Positions 18,944 through 28,467 of a DNA stretch of 64,000 nt are shown one piece after another; the stretch's first letter is position 1, and each line of letters opens with the position of its first letter. The position numbers and the translations under genes were made by a program. This stretch comes from Pseudomonas fluorescens (GTDB lineage Bacteria; Pseudomonadota; Gammaproteobacteria; Pseudomonadales; Pseudomonadaceae), in NCBI RefSeq assembly GCF_902498065.1, contig NZ_CABVIR010000001.1:1302001-1366000 (forward strand). Direction: 5' to 3'. The notes beneath the pieces are model-generated. The model searched no databases, was not told the DNA's origin, and saw only the letters and a program-made list of their open reading frames with translations.

Positions 18944-21900
18944 TTAGACTTTCTCCACGTTGACCAGGAATGACTTGGATTCCGGGGTCTGGGTGTTGCC
19001 ATCGCCGAGGAACGGCACCAGGGTGTTGGTCAGGTAACCGTGACGCGTGAGCCCGGTAAATCCCCAGTGCAACGGGATGCCGATCTGGTGCACCACCTGA
19101 TTGTTGACCTGCAGCGGACGTATCCGCTTGGTCACCACCGCTACCGCTTCGATATGCCCGCGCTTGCTGCTGACCCGCACCCGGTCACCGGCAACGATGC
19201 CTTTTTCCTTGGCCAGCACCTCGCCGATCTCGACGAACTGCTCAGGCTGGGAAATGGCGTTGAGCTTGCAATGCTTGCTCCAGAAGTGGAAATGCTCTGT
19301 CAGCCGGTAGCTGGTGGCGGCGTACGGGTAATCCTTGGCCACGCCGAGGGAATCCCACACTGAATCAAAGATCCGCGCCGCCGGGTTACTGGTGGCTTTC
19401 TTGTTTTCCGGGTGCAGCGGGTTGATGCCGATGGGCGTCTCGAACGGCTCGTAGTGTTCCGGGAACGGGCCTTCGTTCATCTTGTCGACGGCAAAGAACC
19501 GCGCCACGCCTTCGGGGTTCATGATGAACGGATTCATCCCGGCTTCCGGTGGCGAGTCGGCCTTGAAGTCCGGCACGTCGGTACCGCCCCAGACTTTGCC
19601 GTTCCACCACACCAGGCGTTTTTTCTCGTCCCACGGTTTGCCTTGCGGGTCGCACGAGGCGCGGTTGTAGAGAATCCGTCGGTTCGCTGGCCAGGCCCAG
19701 GCCCAGCCCTGATGCTGTTTCATGCCGTACGGATCGCTGTTGTCGCGCCGGGCCATCTGGTTACCGGTCTCGGTCCAGCTGCCGCAGAAAATCCAGCAAC
19801 CTGAGGCGGTGCTGCCATCGTCCTTGAGTTGGCCGAAGCCGGCCAGCTGCGCATTGCCCTTGATCGCCACGCCCGTCGCATCGGTGAAGTCGGTGGTGGC
19901 GTAGCCGTTTATCTCCCTGGCCAGCTCTTCCGGCGCCGGCTCGTCGGCAATCCTGTAGGGCCACGACAGTTTGAGGATCGGGTCGGGATAAGTGCCGCCA
20001 TGGGCTTGATAGCGTTGACGCAGGCGCAGGAACAGCTCGCTCATGATCTGCACGTCGGTGCGCGCTTCGCCAGGGCCGTCGGCGCCTTTCCAGTGCCATT
20101 GCAGCCAACGACTGCTGTTGACCAGCGAGCCGTCTTCTTCAGCGAAACAGGTTGTAGGCAGGCGAATCACTTCGGTCTGGATGCCGGCGGTTTGGACGTC
20201 GTTGTAAGGCCCGACGTTGCGCCAGAATTCCGAGGTCTCGGTGGACAGCGGGTCCATCACCACCAGCCATTTCAACCTGGCCAGCGCCGCCATCACCCGG
20301 TTTTTGTCGGGCAACGCGGCAATCGGGTTGAAGCCCTGGCACATGTAGCCGTTGACCTTACCCTGCCCCATCAGGTCGAACACTTTGAGGATGTCGTAGT
20401 TGGGAATGTCGAGTTTCGGCAAATAGTCGTACGCCCAATTGTTCTCGGCCGTAGCGTTGCCGGCGTACCAGGCTTTCATCAGGCTGACGTGGAATTTGCT
20501 GTAGTTCTGCCAGTAGGACAGCTGCCCCGGCCGCAATGGTTTTTGCGTGCGTTTGATGATGTAGGCGTTGTAGTCCTGCTCCGCGTCCTGCGGCAACGTC
20601 AGATAGCCCGGCAGTGCATTGGACAGCAGCCCCAGGTCCGTCAACCCCTGGATATTGGAGTGCCCGCGCAAGGCATTGACGCCCCCGCCCGGCATACCAA
20701 CGTTGCCCAGCAGCAACTGCACCATGGCGGCGCTGCGAATGATTTGCGAACCGATCGAGTGCTGCGTCCAACCCAGGGCATAGAGGATCGTCATGGTCTT
20801 GCCCGGTTGCGAGCAGGTGGCGATCTCTTCCCAGATCTTTTGCATGGCTTCCACGGGCATGCCGCAAATCTGACTGGCTAACTGAATGTTGTAGCGGCTG
20901 TAATGCTGCTTCATCAATTGATAGACGCAGTGCGGGTCTTGCAGAGTCGGGTCGACCTTGACGAAGCCGTCTTCACCCAGTTCATAACCCCAGCCGGACT
21001 TGTCGGTATACGCGCGTTTGGCCACGTCGTACCCGCTGAAGATTCCGTCCTCGAAGCCATACCCGGCTTTGACGATGAACGACACGTCCGTGTAATTGCG
21101 TACGTACTCGTGCTGGATCTTGTCCTCGGTCAGCAGGTAATTGATCAGTCCGCCCATGAAGGCGATATCGGTGCCGGTGCGGATGGGCGCGTAATAGTCG
21201 GCCACGGACGCGGTACGGGTGAATCGCGGGTCAACCACGATCAGCCGCGCGGCGTTGTGCGCCTTGGCTTCGGTCACCCATTTGAAACCGCACGGGTGCG
21301 CTTCTGCAGCGTTGCCGCCCATCACCAGGATCAGGTTCGCGTTGGCGATATCGGTCCAGGTATTGGTCATGGCACCACGGCCGTACGTCGGGGCAAGACT
21401 TGCCACCGTCGGGCCGTGTCAGACACGCGCCTGGTTATCGAACCCCAGCATGCCGAGACTGCGAATGACTTTGTGGGTGATGTAACCCGCTTCGTTGGAC
21501 GCCGCCGAGGCCGCGAGGAAACCGGTGGTGAGCCAGCGATTCACCGTTTCGCCCTGGGCGTTTTTCTCGATGAAGTTGGCGTCGCGGTCGGCCTTCATCA
21601 GGTCGGCGATGCGATCCAGCGCTTCATCCCAGGAAATGCGCGTCCACTCCGTGCTGCCCGGCTTGCGCACCTGCGGATATTGCAAGCGGCCGGGGCTGTG
21701 AATGAAGTCCAGCAGGCCCGCGCCTTTCGGGCACAGCGTGCCGCGATTGACCGGATGGTCGGCATCGCCTTCGATGTGGATGATGTTTTGCGCGACATTC
21801 TTGGCGGCATCGCCCTGGCTGTACATGATCAAGCCGCAGCCTACCGAGCAGTACGGGCAGGTGTTGCGGGTTTCATGGGTGTGGGCAAGCTTGAAGTGAC

Positions 21901-22009
21901 GCACCTGCTCGGCGAAGGCCGGCGCCGGGGCCATGCCCAGCGCGCCCAGGCTCGAGCCTGCAAGGCCGATACCGGCGACCTTGAAGAACTGACGACGGTT
22001 GAGATCCAT
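18944..22009 (-). CDS. fdoG: Formate dehydrogenase major subunit, selenoprotein (alpha)
   Basis: A 1021-residue molybdo-bis-MGD enzyme that oxidises formate. The apparent split into two frames is a UGA selenocysteine codon at 21421-21419: the reading ...NQARV-U-HGPTVASLAPTYG matches the FdnG/FdoG active site, and Sec is residue 197, as in the family. The N-terminus is a Tat signal, MDLNRRQFFKVAGIGLAG, so the enzyme is exported folded to the periplasm. A 4Fe-4S motif (CPYCSVGCGLIMY) follows near residue 50. A SECIS-like hairpin lies right after the UGA (21376-21418). Full length with both flanks intact; not a pseudogene. Heads the fdoGHI-fdhE operon. Confidence 0.96.
21376..21418 (-). promoter_or_regulatory. 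SECIS element of fdoG
   Basis: Directly 3' of the UGA on the minus strand, CACGGCC (21418-21412) pairs with GGCCGTG (21382-21376), and an apical stem GGCAA/TTGCC (21404-21392) carries a GUC loop. The distance from UGA to the loop (about 17-21 nt) agrees with bacterial SECIS hairpins read by SelB. Confidence 0.8.
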
Positions 22010-22160
22010 CGTGCACTCCTGATCAGGTGGAGACCCGGTACTTGTGCCGGGCTTTTCTGGACAATCACGGTGACGGCAGCGTGGCTACCGACACTTCAAA
22101 CTCTAGACAATGCAGAAGAAGACAGTGTGAAAACCGACCGCCGGACGTTTGTCTGAATAT

Positions 22161-22296
22161 CTGGGAGCGGGTTTGCCCGCGATGGCGGAAGATCAGCAAA
22201 TAATGATGCTGGCTGTACCGACGTCATCGCGGGCAAGCCCGCTCCCACAGGCATGGAGTTGCTCACGCCATCGAGCAGGCTCGCTCCCGCACGGCT
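22161..22296. repeat. REPIN plus an extra REP arm
   Basis: Inverted arms 'ctgggagcgggtttgcccgc' (22161) and 'gcgggcaagcccgctcccac' (to 22250), then a shorter related arm 'cgagcaggctcgctcccgca' (22273-22292). The gap 22010-22339 otherwise holds the fdoG upstream region, in which I see no clear promoter or FNR/Anr box. Confidence 0.82.
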
Positions 22297-22339
22297 TGGC
22301 GCTTATCATGTCTGCCGAATTAATCCCGGCCTTTATGAG

Positions 22340-23500
22340 ATGAGCATGACTTTCGATTTTGATCAGGTGTTCGACCGCCACAACACCGGCAGTACCAAGT
22401 GGAGCCGCTACCCGGCGGACGTATTGCCGATGTGGGTTGCCGACATGGATTTTGCCGCGCCACCGGTGATCATCCAGGCCCTGCAAAAACGTCTGGAGCA
22501 CCCGTTGCTCGGCTACAGCGTGGCGCAGGATGACTTGCGCAATGCCATCGTTGCCGACCTCTGGAACAAGTACGCCTGGCGCGTCGAGCCGCAGGAGCTG
22601 ATTTTCCTGCCGGGCGTGGAATCGGGTTTCAACATGGCCCTGAAGGCGCTGGTCCAGCCGCAACAGAACGTCGTGGTACAGACGCCCAACTACCCGCCGC
22701 TGCGTCATGCACCGGGACATTGGGGGCTGAACAAGGTTGAACTGAACTTCGAGGCGATGGCAGATGGCACGTACGCCACGCCCCTTGATGCCTTGCGCCA
22801 GTCGCTGGATGGCGGCGGTGCGCTGCTGCTGAGCAACCCGCACAACCCGCTGGGCAAAGCGTTCCCAAGGGAAGAACTGCAAGCCGTGGCCGATATCTGC
22901 CTGGCACAGGGCGCGTGGATCATTTCCGACGAGATCCACGCCGAACTGTGCTTCGACGGGCGCAAACACATTCCCTCCGCGTCGTTGAGCCCGGAAATCG
23001 CCCGGCGCACCATCACGCTGATGTCGGCGAGCAAGGCCTACAACATCGCCGGCCTGAAGACTTCGTTCATGATCATTCAGGACCGCGCCCTGCGTGAGCG
23101 CGTCAACCATGCGCGCTGCGGCATGGTCGACAGCGTCAACCCGCTGGGCATGGAAGCGACACGCGTTGCCTACGCCGAAGCCGGGCCCTGGCTGGCCGCG
23201 CTCAAGGATTACCTGCAAAGCAATCGCGATTACCTGGTGGATGCCGTTCGTTCGCGCCTGCCCGGTGTCAGCATGAATGTACCTCAGAGCACCTACCTCG
23301 CCTGGCTCGATTGCTCGGCGCTGGGGCTGGAGAATCCGCAGCAGTTCTTCCTTGAACAGGCGAAGGTCGGGCTCAGCCCAGGCCTGGATTTTGGCGATGA
23401 CTGCAAACAGTACGTCCGCCTGAATTTCGGCTGCCCGCGTGCGTTGCTGGAGGAAGGGATTGCGCGGATGGAGCGCAGCTTGCTCAATCTCAAGGCCTGA
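22340..23500 (+). CDS. patB: MalY/PatB-family pyridoxal-phosphate C-S lyase (putative cystathionine beta-lyase)
   Basis: 386 residues, fold type I aminotransferase. 'RYPADVLPMWVADMDFAAPP' is the MalY/PatB signature. 'LLLSNPHNPLGKAF', 'IISDEIHAELCF' and the PLP-lysine region 'LMSASKAYNIAGLKTSF' follow. Enzymes of this group release H2S or thiols from cystathionine or cysteine conjugates. The start is ATG at 22340; the Met two codons later would serve equally, and no strong ribosome-binding site helps. It is a single gene between two REPINs. Confidence 0.88.
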   Translation: MSMTFDFDQVFDRHNTGSTKWSRYPADVLPMWVADMDFAAPPVIIQALQKRLEHPLLGYSVAQDDLRNAIVADLWNKYAWRVEPQELIFLPGVESGFNMALKALVQPQQNVVVQTPNYPPLRHAPGHWGLNKVELNFEAMADGTYATPLDALRQSLDGGGALLLSNPHNPLGKAFPREELQAVADICLAQGAWIISDEIHAELCFDGRKHIPSASLSPEIARRTITLMSASKAYNIAGLKTSFMIIQDRALRERVNHARCGMVDSVNPLGMEATRVAYAEAGPWLAALKDYLQSNRDYLVDAVRSRLPGVSMNVPQSTYLAWLDCSALGLENPQQFFLEQAKVGLSPGLDFGDDCKQYVRLNFGCPRALLEEGIARMERSLLNLKA

Positions 23501-23527
23501 TTCCATCTGAAGGTAAAGACAATCCCC

Positions 23528-23622
23528 CCTGTGGGAGCTAGCCTGCTAGCGATGGCGGAGTGTCAGTCGACATAGACGCTGACTGATCCGACGCCATCGC
23601 TAGCAGGCTAGCTCCCACAGGA
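23528..23622. repeat. REPIN, 'ctagcaggctag' core type
   Basis: Arms 'cctgtgggagctagcctgct' (23528) and 'agcaggctagctcccacagg' (to 23621). The palindrome core has diverged from the common type but stays complementary on both arms. Confidence 0.88.
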
Positions 23623-23732
23623 GGTCGGGTTGATTTGAAGGTTTCAGCAACCGTCCGAAATCCAACCGAACTCAAGGCAAAAGAGCGGGGTCCACCCTTT
23701 GACGCTTCTGCCTTGAGAACGGAGATTTCCCG

Positions 23733-24590
23733 ATGACTGACTATCCAAAACCGCCCTTCAAGAAACAGGGCCAGCCCGTCCCCGGCTCCCAGAAGAAAAT
23801 GGACCCGTATCCGGATTGCGGCGAGCAGAGCTACAAAGGCTCCGGCCGTCTGCTCGGCAAGATCGCCCTGATCACCGGCGCCGACAGCGGTATCGGCCGC
23901 GCAGTCGCAATCGCCTTCGCCCGTGAAGGCGCGGACGTCGCCGTTGCCTACCTCAATGAACACGAAGACGCGCAGGAAACCGCGCGCTGGGTCGAACAGG
24001 CCGGGCGTCAGTGCGTGTTGCTGCCCGGCGACATCGCACAGAAAGCGCAATGCCAGGCGCTCGTCGATAAAACCGTCGAGCGCTTTGGCCGTATCGACAT
24101 TCTGGTCAACAACGCCGCGTTCCAGATGACCCACGAAAACTTCGAGGACATCCCGGACGAAGAATGGGTGATGACCTTCGACGTCAACATCACTGCCATC
24201 TTCCGGATCTGCCAGGCGGCGCTGAAGCACATGAAGCCCGGTAGTTCGATCATCAACACCAGCTCAGTCAATTCTGACACGCCCAAGCCGACGCTCCTCC
24301 CCTACGCCACGACCAAAGGCGCGATTGCCAATTTCACCGCCGGTCTGGCGCAAATGCTGGGGCCGAAAAACATCCGAGTGAACTGCGTGGCGCCGGGGCC
24401 CATCTGGACACCGCTGATCGTCTCGACCATGCCGGATGAGGAAGTGCAGAACTTTGGCGGGCAGACACCGCTGGGACGGCCGGGACAACCGGTCGAAGTG
24501 GCGCCGATTTATGTGCTGCTGGCGTCGGATGAGGCCAGCTACATCACTGGTCAGCGCTACGGGATTACCGGAGGCAAACCGATGCTTTGA
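23733..24590 (+). CDS. SDR-family oxidoreductase (YghA/glucose-1-dehydrogenase-like)
   Basis: 285 residues. The N-terminal extension MTDYPKPPFKKQGQPVPGSQ ... MDPYPDCGE is typical of the YghA/YhdF/GsiB-neighbour SDR group. The cofactor motif is TGADSGIG, then NNAAFQM, catalytic Ser in NTSSVNS and Tyr-Lys in YATTKGA; the C-terminus ends GQRYGITGGKPML. Substrate unknown; the group is often stress-induced. The start at 23733 has GGAG about 9 bases upstream. Flanked by REP elements on both sides. Confidence 0.9.
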   Translation: MTDYPKPPFKKQGQPVPGSQKKMDPYPDCGEQSYKGSGRLLGKIALITGADSGIGRAVAIAFAREGADVAVAYLNEHEDAQETARWVEQAGRQCVLLPGDIAQKAQCQALVDKTVERFGRIDILVNNAAFQMTHENFEDIPDEEWVMTFDVNITAIFRICQAALKHMKPGSSIINTSSVNSDTPKPTLLPYATTKGAIANFTAGLAQMLGPKNIRVNCVAPGPIWTPLIVSTMPDEEVQNFGGQTPLGRPGQPVEVAPIYVLLASDEASYITGQRYGITGGKPML

Positions 24591-24598
24591 AGGGACAT

Positions 24599-24691
24599 CC
24601 TGTGGGGAGCGAGCTTACTCGCGCTTGAGGGCGCAGCGCTCACAAAAGGGGGCCGCTGCGCAGCCCAGCGGGAGCAAGCTCTCTCGCCACA
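24599..24691. repeat. Degenerate REPIN
   Basis: 'tgtggggagcgagcttactc' and, about 60 bases on, 'gcaagctctctcgccacag' are weakly inverted arms with internal mismatches, consistent with a decayed REP pair. Confidence 0.5.
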
Positions 24692-24833
24692 GTAAGCGCC
24701 TTCACCACAGTAAACATTCCCTCTATCGGGCCCTGCCCGGCTGCGGCAAGAAAAAAGTGAACCCAGGACAAGGCTCGCCCCTCAATACTTTAGGGGCTCC
24801 TGTCACGGGGCCGCTCCCGATCAGGAGGTCGTC

Positions 24834-25445
24834 ATGTCCGCACCTATCGTCAAACTGTTTACCCAACCGAACTTCGCGTGGACGGATATCCGCAAAGAAG
24901 AGGAAGCTCACCCCCGCCACTACCTCGCTCACTTGTTGCTGCTCGCCTTGATCCCTGCCGTCTGCCTGTTTATCGGGACTACCTACGTTGGCTGGAGCCT
25001 GGCCGAAAACGAAACGGTGAAGCTCAGCAGCAGTAGCGCGCTGCAATTGTGCGTGCTGCTTTACGTGACCATTGTCGCCGGCGTGGCGTTGATGGGTCTG
25101 TTCATCCGCTGGATGTCCCGCTCGTTCGATGCGCGGCCGACGGTCAACCAGTGCATCGGTTTTGCCGCGTATACCGTCACCCCGTTTTTCCTTGCAGGCT
25201 TTGCCGGTCTGTACCCGAGTCGTTGGCTGGCGATTACCGTGCTCGGTGCGGCCTCGATCTACTCGACGTTTTTGCTGTTCATCGGCATGCCGACGTTCAT
25301 GCACGAACGCAAGGAACAGGGGTTGCTGAATGCCGCCTGTGTCTGGGGTGTCGGGTTGTTGGTGCTGGTCACTGCCCTGGTGGAAATGATCCTGGTGTGG
25401 TTCAACGTACTGACACCGGAATACCTGCGCGCGACTGTCGGTTGA
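24834..25445 (+). CDS. YIP1 family inner-membrane protein
   Basis: 203 residues with five predicted membrane segments. It has the YIP1 start 'VKLFTQPNFAWTDIRKEE', then hydrophobic runs around 30-50, 65-90, 110-128, 132-150 and 165-190, and the conserved 'VNQCIGFAAYTVTPFFLAG'. Role in bacteria is not established. GGAGG lies 6 bases before the ATG. It ends 46 bases before the antiporter gene and may be co-transcribed with it. Confidence 0.85.
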   Translation: MSAPIVKLFTQPNFAWTDIRKEEEAHPRHYLAHLLLLALIPAVCLFIGTTYVGWSLAENETVKLSSSSALQLCVLLYVTIVAGVALMGLFIRWMSRSFDARPTVNQCIGFAAYTVTPFFLAGFAGLYPSRWLAITVLGAASIYSTFLLFIGMPTFMHERKEQGLLNAACVWGVGLLVLVTALVEMILVWFNVLTPEYLRATVG

Positions 25446-25491
25446 TCGCCCACGGCCCAACCTCGCAACACCTGTCCGGCGAGTACAGCGC

Positions 25492-26835
25492 ATGAGCTTC
25501 ATTCTCTGGGTGGCGGTGTTGGGTGCGGTGCTGCTGACACTGGCGTTGACATCGTCGTACCTGCGCTGGATGCCGGTGACGACCTCGGCGGTGTGCCTGA
25601 TGCTGGGGATCGCCATCGGGCCGGCAGCGCTCGGCCTGTTGAAGCTGGACATGAACGACGCCTCTATCTGGATGGAGCATCTGACGGAAGTCGCGGTGCT
25701 CTTTTCGTTGTTTGTGTGTGGCCTGAAGTTACGCTCGCCCTTCAAGGACAAAAACTGGCGCATCGCCGCAGGTCTGGCTGGCCCGGTGATGGTGTTGACC
25801 ATTACCGGCGTTTCCCTGCTGCTGCACTACGGTTTCGAATTGTCCTGGGGCGCGGCCGTGTTGATCGGATCGATACTGGCACCCACCGACCCGGTTCTCG
25901 CCGCGCTGGTGCAAGTCAATGACGCCCGGGATGACGACAGCGTGCGATTTGGCCTCTCCGGTGAAGCCGGGCTCAACGACGGGATTGCGTTTCCGTTCGT
26001 GATCCTCGGGTTGCTGCTGTTGCAACACGACGGCAACCCCGGCTGGCTGGGCGATTGGGCGCTGCGCAGCCTGCTCTGGGCCGTTCCTGCCGGTTTGCTC
26101 ACGGGTTACGTGATGGGGCGCGGCATTGGTCGCCTGACGTTGGTACTGCGGATCAAAAATGACGACAGCACCCTTTCCCCCAACGACTACCTGGCCCTCG
26201 CGTTGATCGCCCTGGCGTACGTCGCTGCCGAATCGATTCATGGCTACGGCTTTTTATCCGTGTTCGCAGCAGGCCTGGGCCTGCGCCATGTAGAAGTCAA
26301 ATCCACCGGCGACGACGAACTGCCGGCCGAGCATCGGATACAGCCGGTGGTTGGCCATCAGAACGTCGAACCGCACCAGGCCGTTCATGGCGACACCGAA
26401 GGTCTTGAAGAAACGCAGGTCGCCGCCGGCATCATGATGGGCGACATGCTCGCCTTCGGCAGTCTGGTCGAACGCGCCATGGAAGTGTTTCTGGTGACGC
26501 TGCTCGGTGTCGTGCTGATTGGGCACTGGGACTGGCGAGCGCTGCTGATCGGTGGCGTGTTGTTTTGCCTGATCCGGCCGCTGAGCGTCGTCGCCCTGCC
26601 CTGGCGTGGCTTGCTGGACGGGCGCCAGCGCCTATTGATCGGCTGGTTCGGCATACGCGGCATCGGTAGCCTGTATTACCTTTTCTATGCCCTGAACCAT
26701 GGGCTCGCGCCTTCAATCGCAGCGCTTTGCACCGACTTGACGTTGTCGGTGGTTGCGCTGAGCATCCTCATCCATGGCATCAGCACGCAACCGATGCTGG
26801 CTTGGTACGAACAGCGCAAAAAGCAAAAGGCTTGA
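25492..26835 (+). CDS. CPA1-type sodium(cation)/proton antiporter
   Basis: 447 residues with about 12 membrane segments. Diagnostic motifs: SILAPTDPVLAALVQ (TDP of the ion pocket) and LSGEAGLNDGIAFPFVILG (the ND/GxxD motif), plus the late 'WFGIRGIGSLYYLFYALNHG'. An acidic soluble loop (roughly 270-320, SGDDELPAEHRIQPVVGHQ) is inserted between membrane segments. Likely exports Na+ or K+ in exchange for H+. Downstream of the YIP1 gene on the same strand. Confidence 0.9.
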   Translation: MSFILWVAVLGAVLLTLALTSSYLRWMPVTTSAVCLMLGIAIGPAALGLLKLDMNDASIWMEHLTEVAVLFSLFVCGLKLRSPFKDKNWRIAAGLAGPVMVLTITGVSLLLHYGFELSWGAAVLIGSILAPTDPVLAALVQVNDARDDDSVRFGLSGEAGLNDGIAFPFVILGLLLLQHDGNPGWLGDWALRSLLWAVPAGLLTGYVMGRGIGRLTLVLRIKNDDSTLSPNDYLALALIALAYVAAESIHGYGFLSVFAAGLGLRHVEVKSTGDDELPAEHRIQPVVGHQNVEPHQAVHGDTEGLEETQVAAGIMMGDMLAFGSLVERAMEVFLVTLLGVVLIGHWDWRALLIGGVLFCLIRPLSVVALPWRGLLDGRQRLLIGWFGIRGIGSLYYLFYALNHGLAPSIAALCTDLTLSVVALSILIHGISTQPMLAWYEQRKKQKA

Positions 26836-26875
26836 TTGGATACCTGCAAATTTCCGCAAAATTCAACGCCGCGAT

Positions 26876-26905
26876 CTGCATGAGTCAAAAAACATACTCA
26901 TGCAG
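26876..26905. repeat. Inverted repeat between antiporter and hemerythrin genes
   Basis: CTGCATGAGT (26876-26885) and ACTCATGCAG (26896-26905) are perfect 10-base inverted arms with a 10-base AT-rich loop. No T-run. It could be an operator or an mRNA hairpin. The rest of 26836-27066 shows nothing else recognisable. Confidence 0.55.
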
Positions 26906-27066
26906 CCTGCATGACTTCAGATCGCCATCAGCCAATTCAACCTGTTGATTTTCAAGACAGATGCCACAGCAGAAAAATCGGCACGACAAATGCTCCTGCA
27001 CCATGAGCGACCTTCGGCCTTGAGACCGTTCGCGCTCATCCCCGTGACTATTGGAGAGACTCGACC

Positions 27067-27543
27067 ATGAACGCTATTGACCTGCTGCAAGCCGACCATG
27101 AACGCGTAAAGGGCATCCTGACCCAATTGAGCGAATCCACCGAGCGTGGTGTTAAAAAACGCACCGAGCTGCTGGCCAAGCTTGAAATGGAGATCACGAT
27201 CCATACCCGTCTCGAAGAGGAAGTCTTGTACCCCGCGTATAAAAAAGCGGGCGGCAAGGAACAGGACGTCATGTACTACGAAGCCAAGGAAGAACACCGT
27301 ACCGTTGACTCGCTGGTGTTGCCTGACTTGAAAGTGACCGATCCATCCTCTGTGGAATTCGCCGGCCGCGTAAAAGTGGTCAAGGAGTTGCTGGAACACC
27401 ACATCGAAGAGGAAGAAACAGAAATGTTTCCTCAGGCGAAAAAGCTGCTGGGCAAGGCCACCCTCGAAGAATTGGGTGCGCAAATGGAAAGTCTTAAGGC
27501 TCAGTACAAGAAAGAAATGAGTGCGGCCAATCTGGCAGCCTGA
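27067..27543 (+). CDS. Hemerythrin HHE domain protein
   Basis: 158 residues, all helical, with the metal ligands of the HHE family: His11 in LLQADHERVKG, His in EITIHTRLEEEVLYP, His in AKEEHRTVD, and His/Glu in ELLEHHIEEEETEMFP. It probably binds a di-iron centre and acts in oxygen, NO or redox response. Single gene with GGAGAG about 8 bases upstream, closed by a strong bidirectional terminator. Confidence 0.92.
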   Translation: MNAIDLLQADHERVKGILTQLSESTERGVKKRTELLAKLEMEITIHTRLEEEVLYPAYKKAGGKEQDVMYYEAKEEHRTVDSLVLPDLKVTDPSSVEFAGRVKVVKELLEHHIEEEETEMFPQAKKLLGKATLEELGAQMESLKAQYKKEMSAANLAA

Positions 27544-27560
27544 TCAAAGTGGCAGGCAAT

Positions 27561-27589
27561 AAAAGGCCCGGCGTTTGCCGGGCCTTTTT
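27561..27589. terminator. Bidirectional intrinsic terminator
   Basis: GGCCCGGC (27565-27572) / GCCGGGCC (27577-27584), 4-base loop, flanked by AAAA on the left and TTTTT on the right. It serves the hemerythrin gene and the convergent gene at 27601-28146. Confidence 0.92.
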
Positions 27590-27600
27590 GCTTTTGCGTC

Positions 27601-28146
27601 TTACGCGCCGGGATTGGTCACCTGGATAAAAACCGCGTAACTGCCCAGCAATACCCAGAACGTGGCAAAAATCCAGGGTGTACGCACCGAAAACAACAGG
27701 GATTTGCGGTAGCCCTTGTGGGACGATTCCATTTCGCTGAACAGCGGCGACTCGTCGTAAGCGAGCCCCATCAGGGGTTCGCTGCGCAGCAGTTCACTCT
27801 GCTTGAAGTGCCAGTGATCGATGATGTCGTACGCCGCGCGAATACCCGGCCAGGCGTTAAGTGAACTGAGTATCCCCAACAGCGCCAGAAACGGCGGCAC
27901 CACCAGGGTGAACAGTTTGCCCCACTCGGGATTAAGGTTGGACATGCACGATGCAAAAGCAATCACCAGAAACGATTGCGCCGCGAGGTAGGCGTCGGTG
28001 CGATTGGCCAGAATGCTGGTTTCGTACTGGATTTCCCGACGGTAGAAATCCAGACGTTCCTTGGGCGAGCCGAACATCTTGGCGTTGTGTTCGGTCAGGG
28101 CTTCTTCGGCTGGAGCTTCAGTCAGTATTCTTGGCAAGGGATTCAC
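27601..28146 (-). CDS. Hypothetical membrane protein (181 aa)
   Basis: I do not recognise a named family. The soluble N-terminus has 'SPKERLDFYRREIQYETSIL', then two adjacent hydrophobic segments around 55-75 and 83-100 (AYLAAQSFLVIAFAS; LFTLVVPPFLALLGIL), a polar middle (105-145) with 'SPLFSEMESSHKGYRKS', and a last segment near 155-175 (PWIFATFWVLLGSYAVFI). The layout resembles small membrane proteins with a cytoplasmic amphipathic start. It is convergent with the hemerythrin gene and divergent from a small membrane protein at 28221. Start ATG at 28146; Met24 is an alternative. Confidence 0.7.
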   Translation of the reverse strand: MNPLPRILTEAPAEEALTEHNAKMFGSPKERLDFYRREIQYETSILANRTDAYLAAQSFLVIAFASCMSNLNPEWGKLFTLVVPPFLALLGILSSLNAWPGIRAAYDIIDHWHFKQSELLRSEPLMGLAYDESPLFSEMESSHKGYRKSLLFSVRTPWIFATFWVLLGSYAVFIQVTNPGA

Positions 28147-28220
28147 GCACAGAATGGAAAACGTTTAGAAGAAACGCCTACTGACAAGTTCAGCTGGATT
28201 AACACGGCAAGGGGCCTGCA

Positions 28221-28466
28221 ATGGACGATCTTGATTGGGTGCAATGGCCAGCGATGCTGGTCACGGTGCTGGCGGCTTGGCTGATCGGTTCACGAAACCC
28301 CAGGCGCCGGGTCTGGGGGTTCGTCTGCTTTATCCTCAGCAATATTTTATGGGTGATCTGGGGGTATCACACTCAGGCCTACGCGTTGATCGTATTGCAG
28401 TTTTGCCTGTGTGCCATGAACTTGCGCGGGTTCAAAAAGAACGCAGGCTCCGCAACCGAACAATGA
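28221..28466 (+). CDS. Small three-helix membrane protein (81 aa)
   Basis: A short protein with three hydrophobic segments (about 8-24, 30-50 and 52-68). 'WGFVCFILSNILWVIWGYH' recalls the Asn/Trp-rich helix of SemiSWEET/PnuC-like three-helix bundles; this resemblance is weak and unproven. AAGGGG lies about 7 bases before the ATG. The gene ends one base before the end of the convergent histidine-kinase gene. Confidence 0.65.
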   Translation: MDDLDWVQWPAMLVTVLAAWLIGSRNPRRRVWGFVCFILSNILWVIWGYHTQAYALIVLQFCLCAMNLRGFKKNAGSATEQ

Positions 28467-28467
28467 T

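Noticed and set aside
21419..21421. Premature stop splitting the formate dehydrogenase gene into two pieces
   Set aside because: The UGA lies at the conserved Sec position, is followed by a SECIS-like hairpin, and selA, selB and selC are in the same module.
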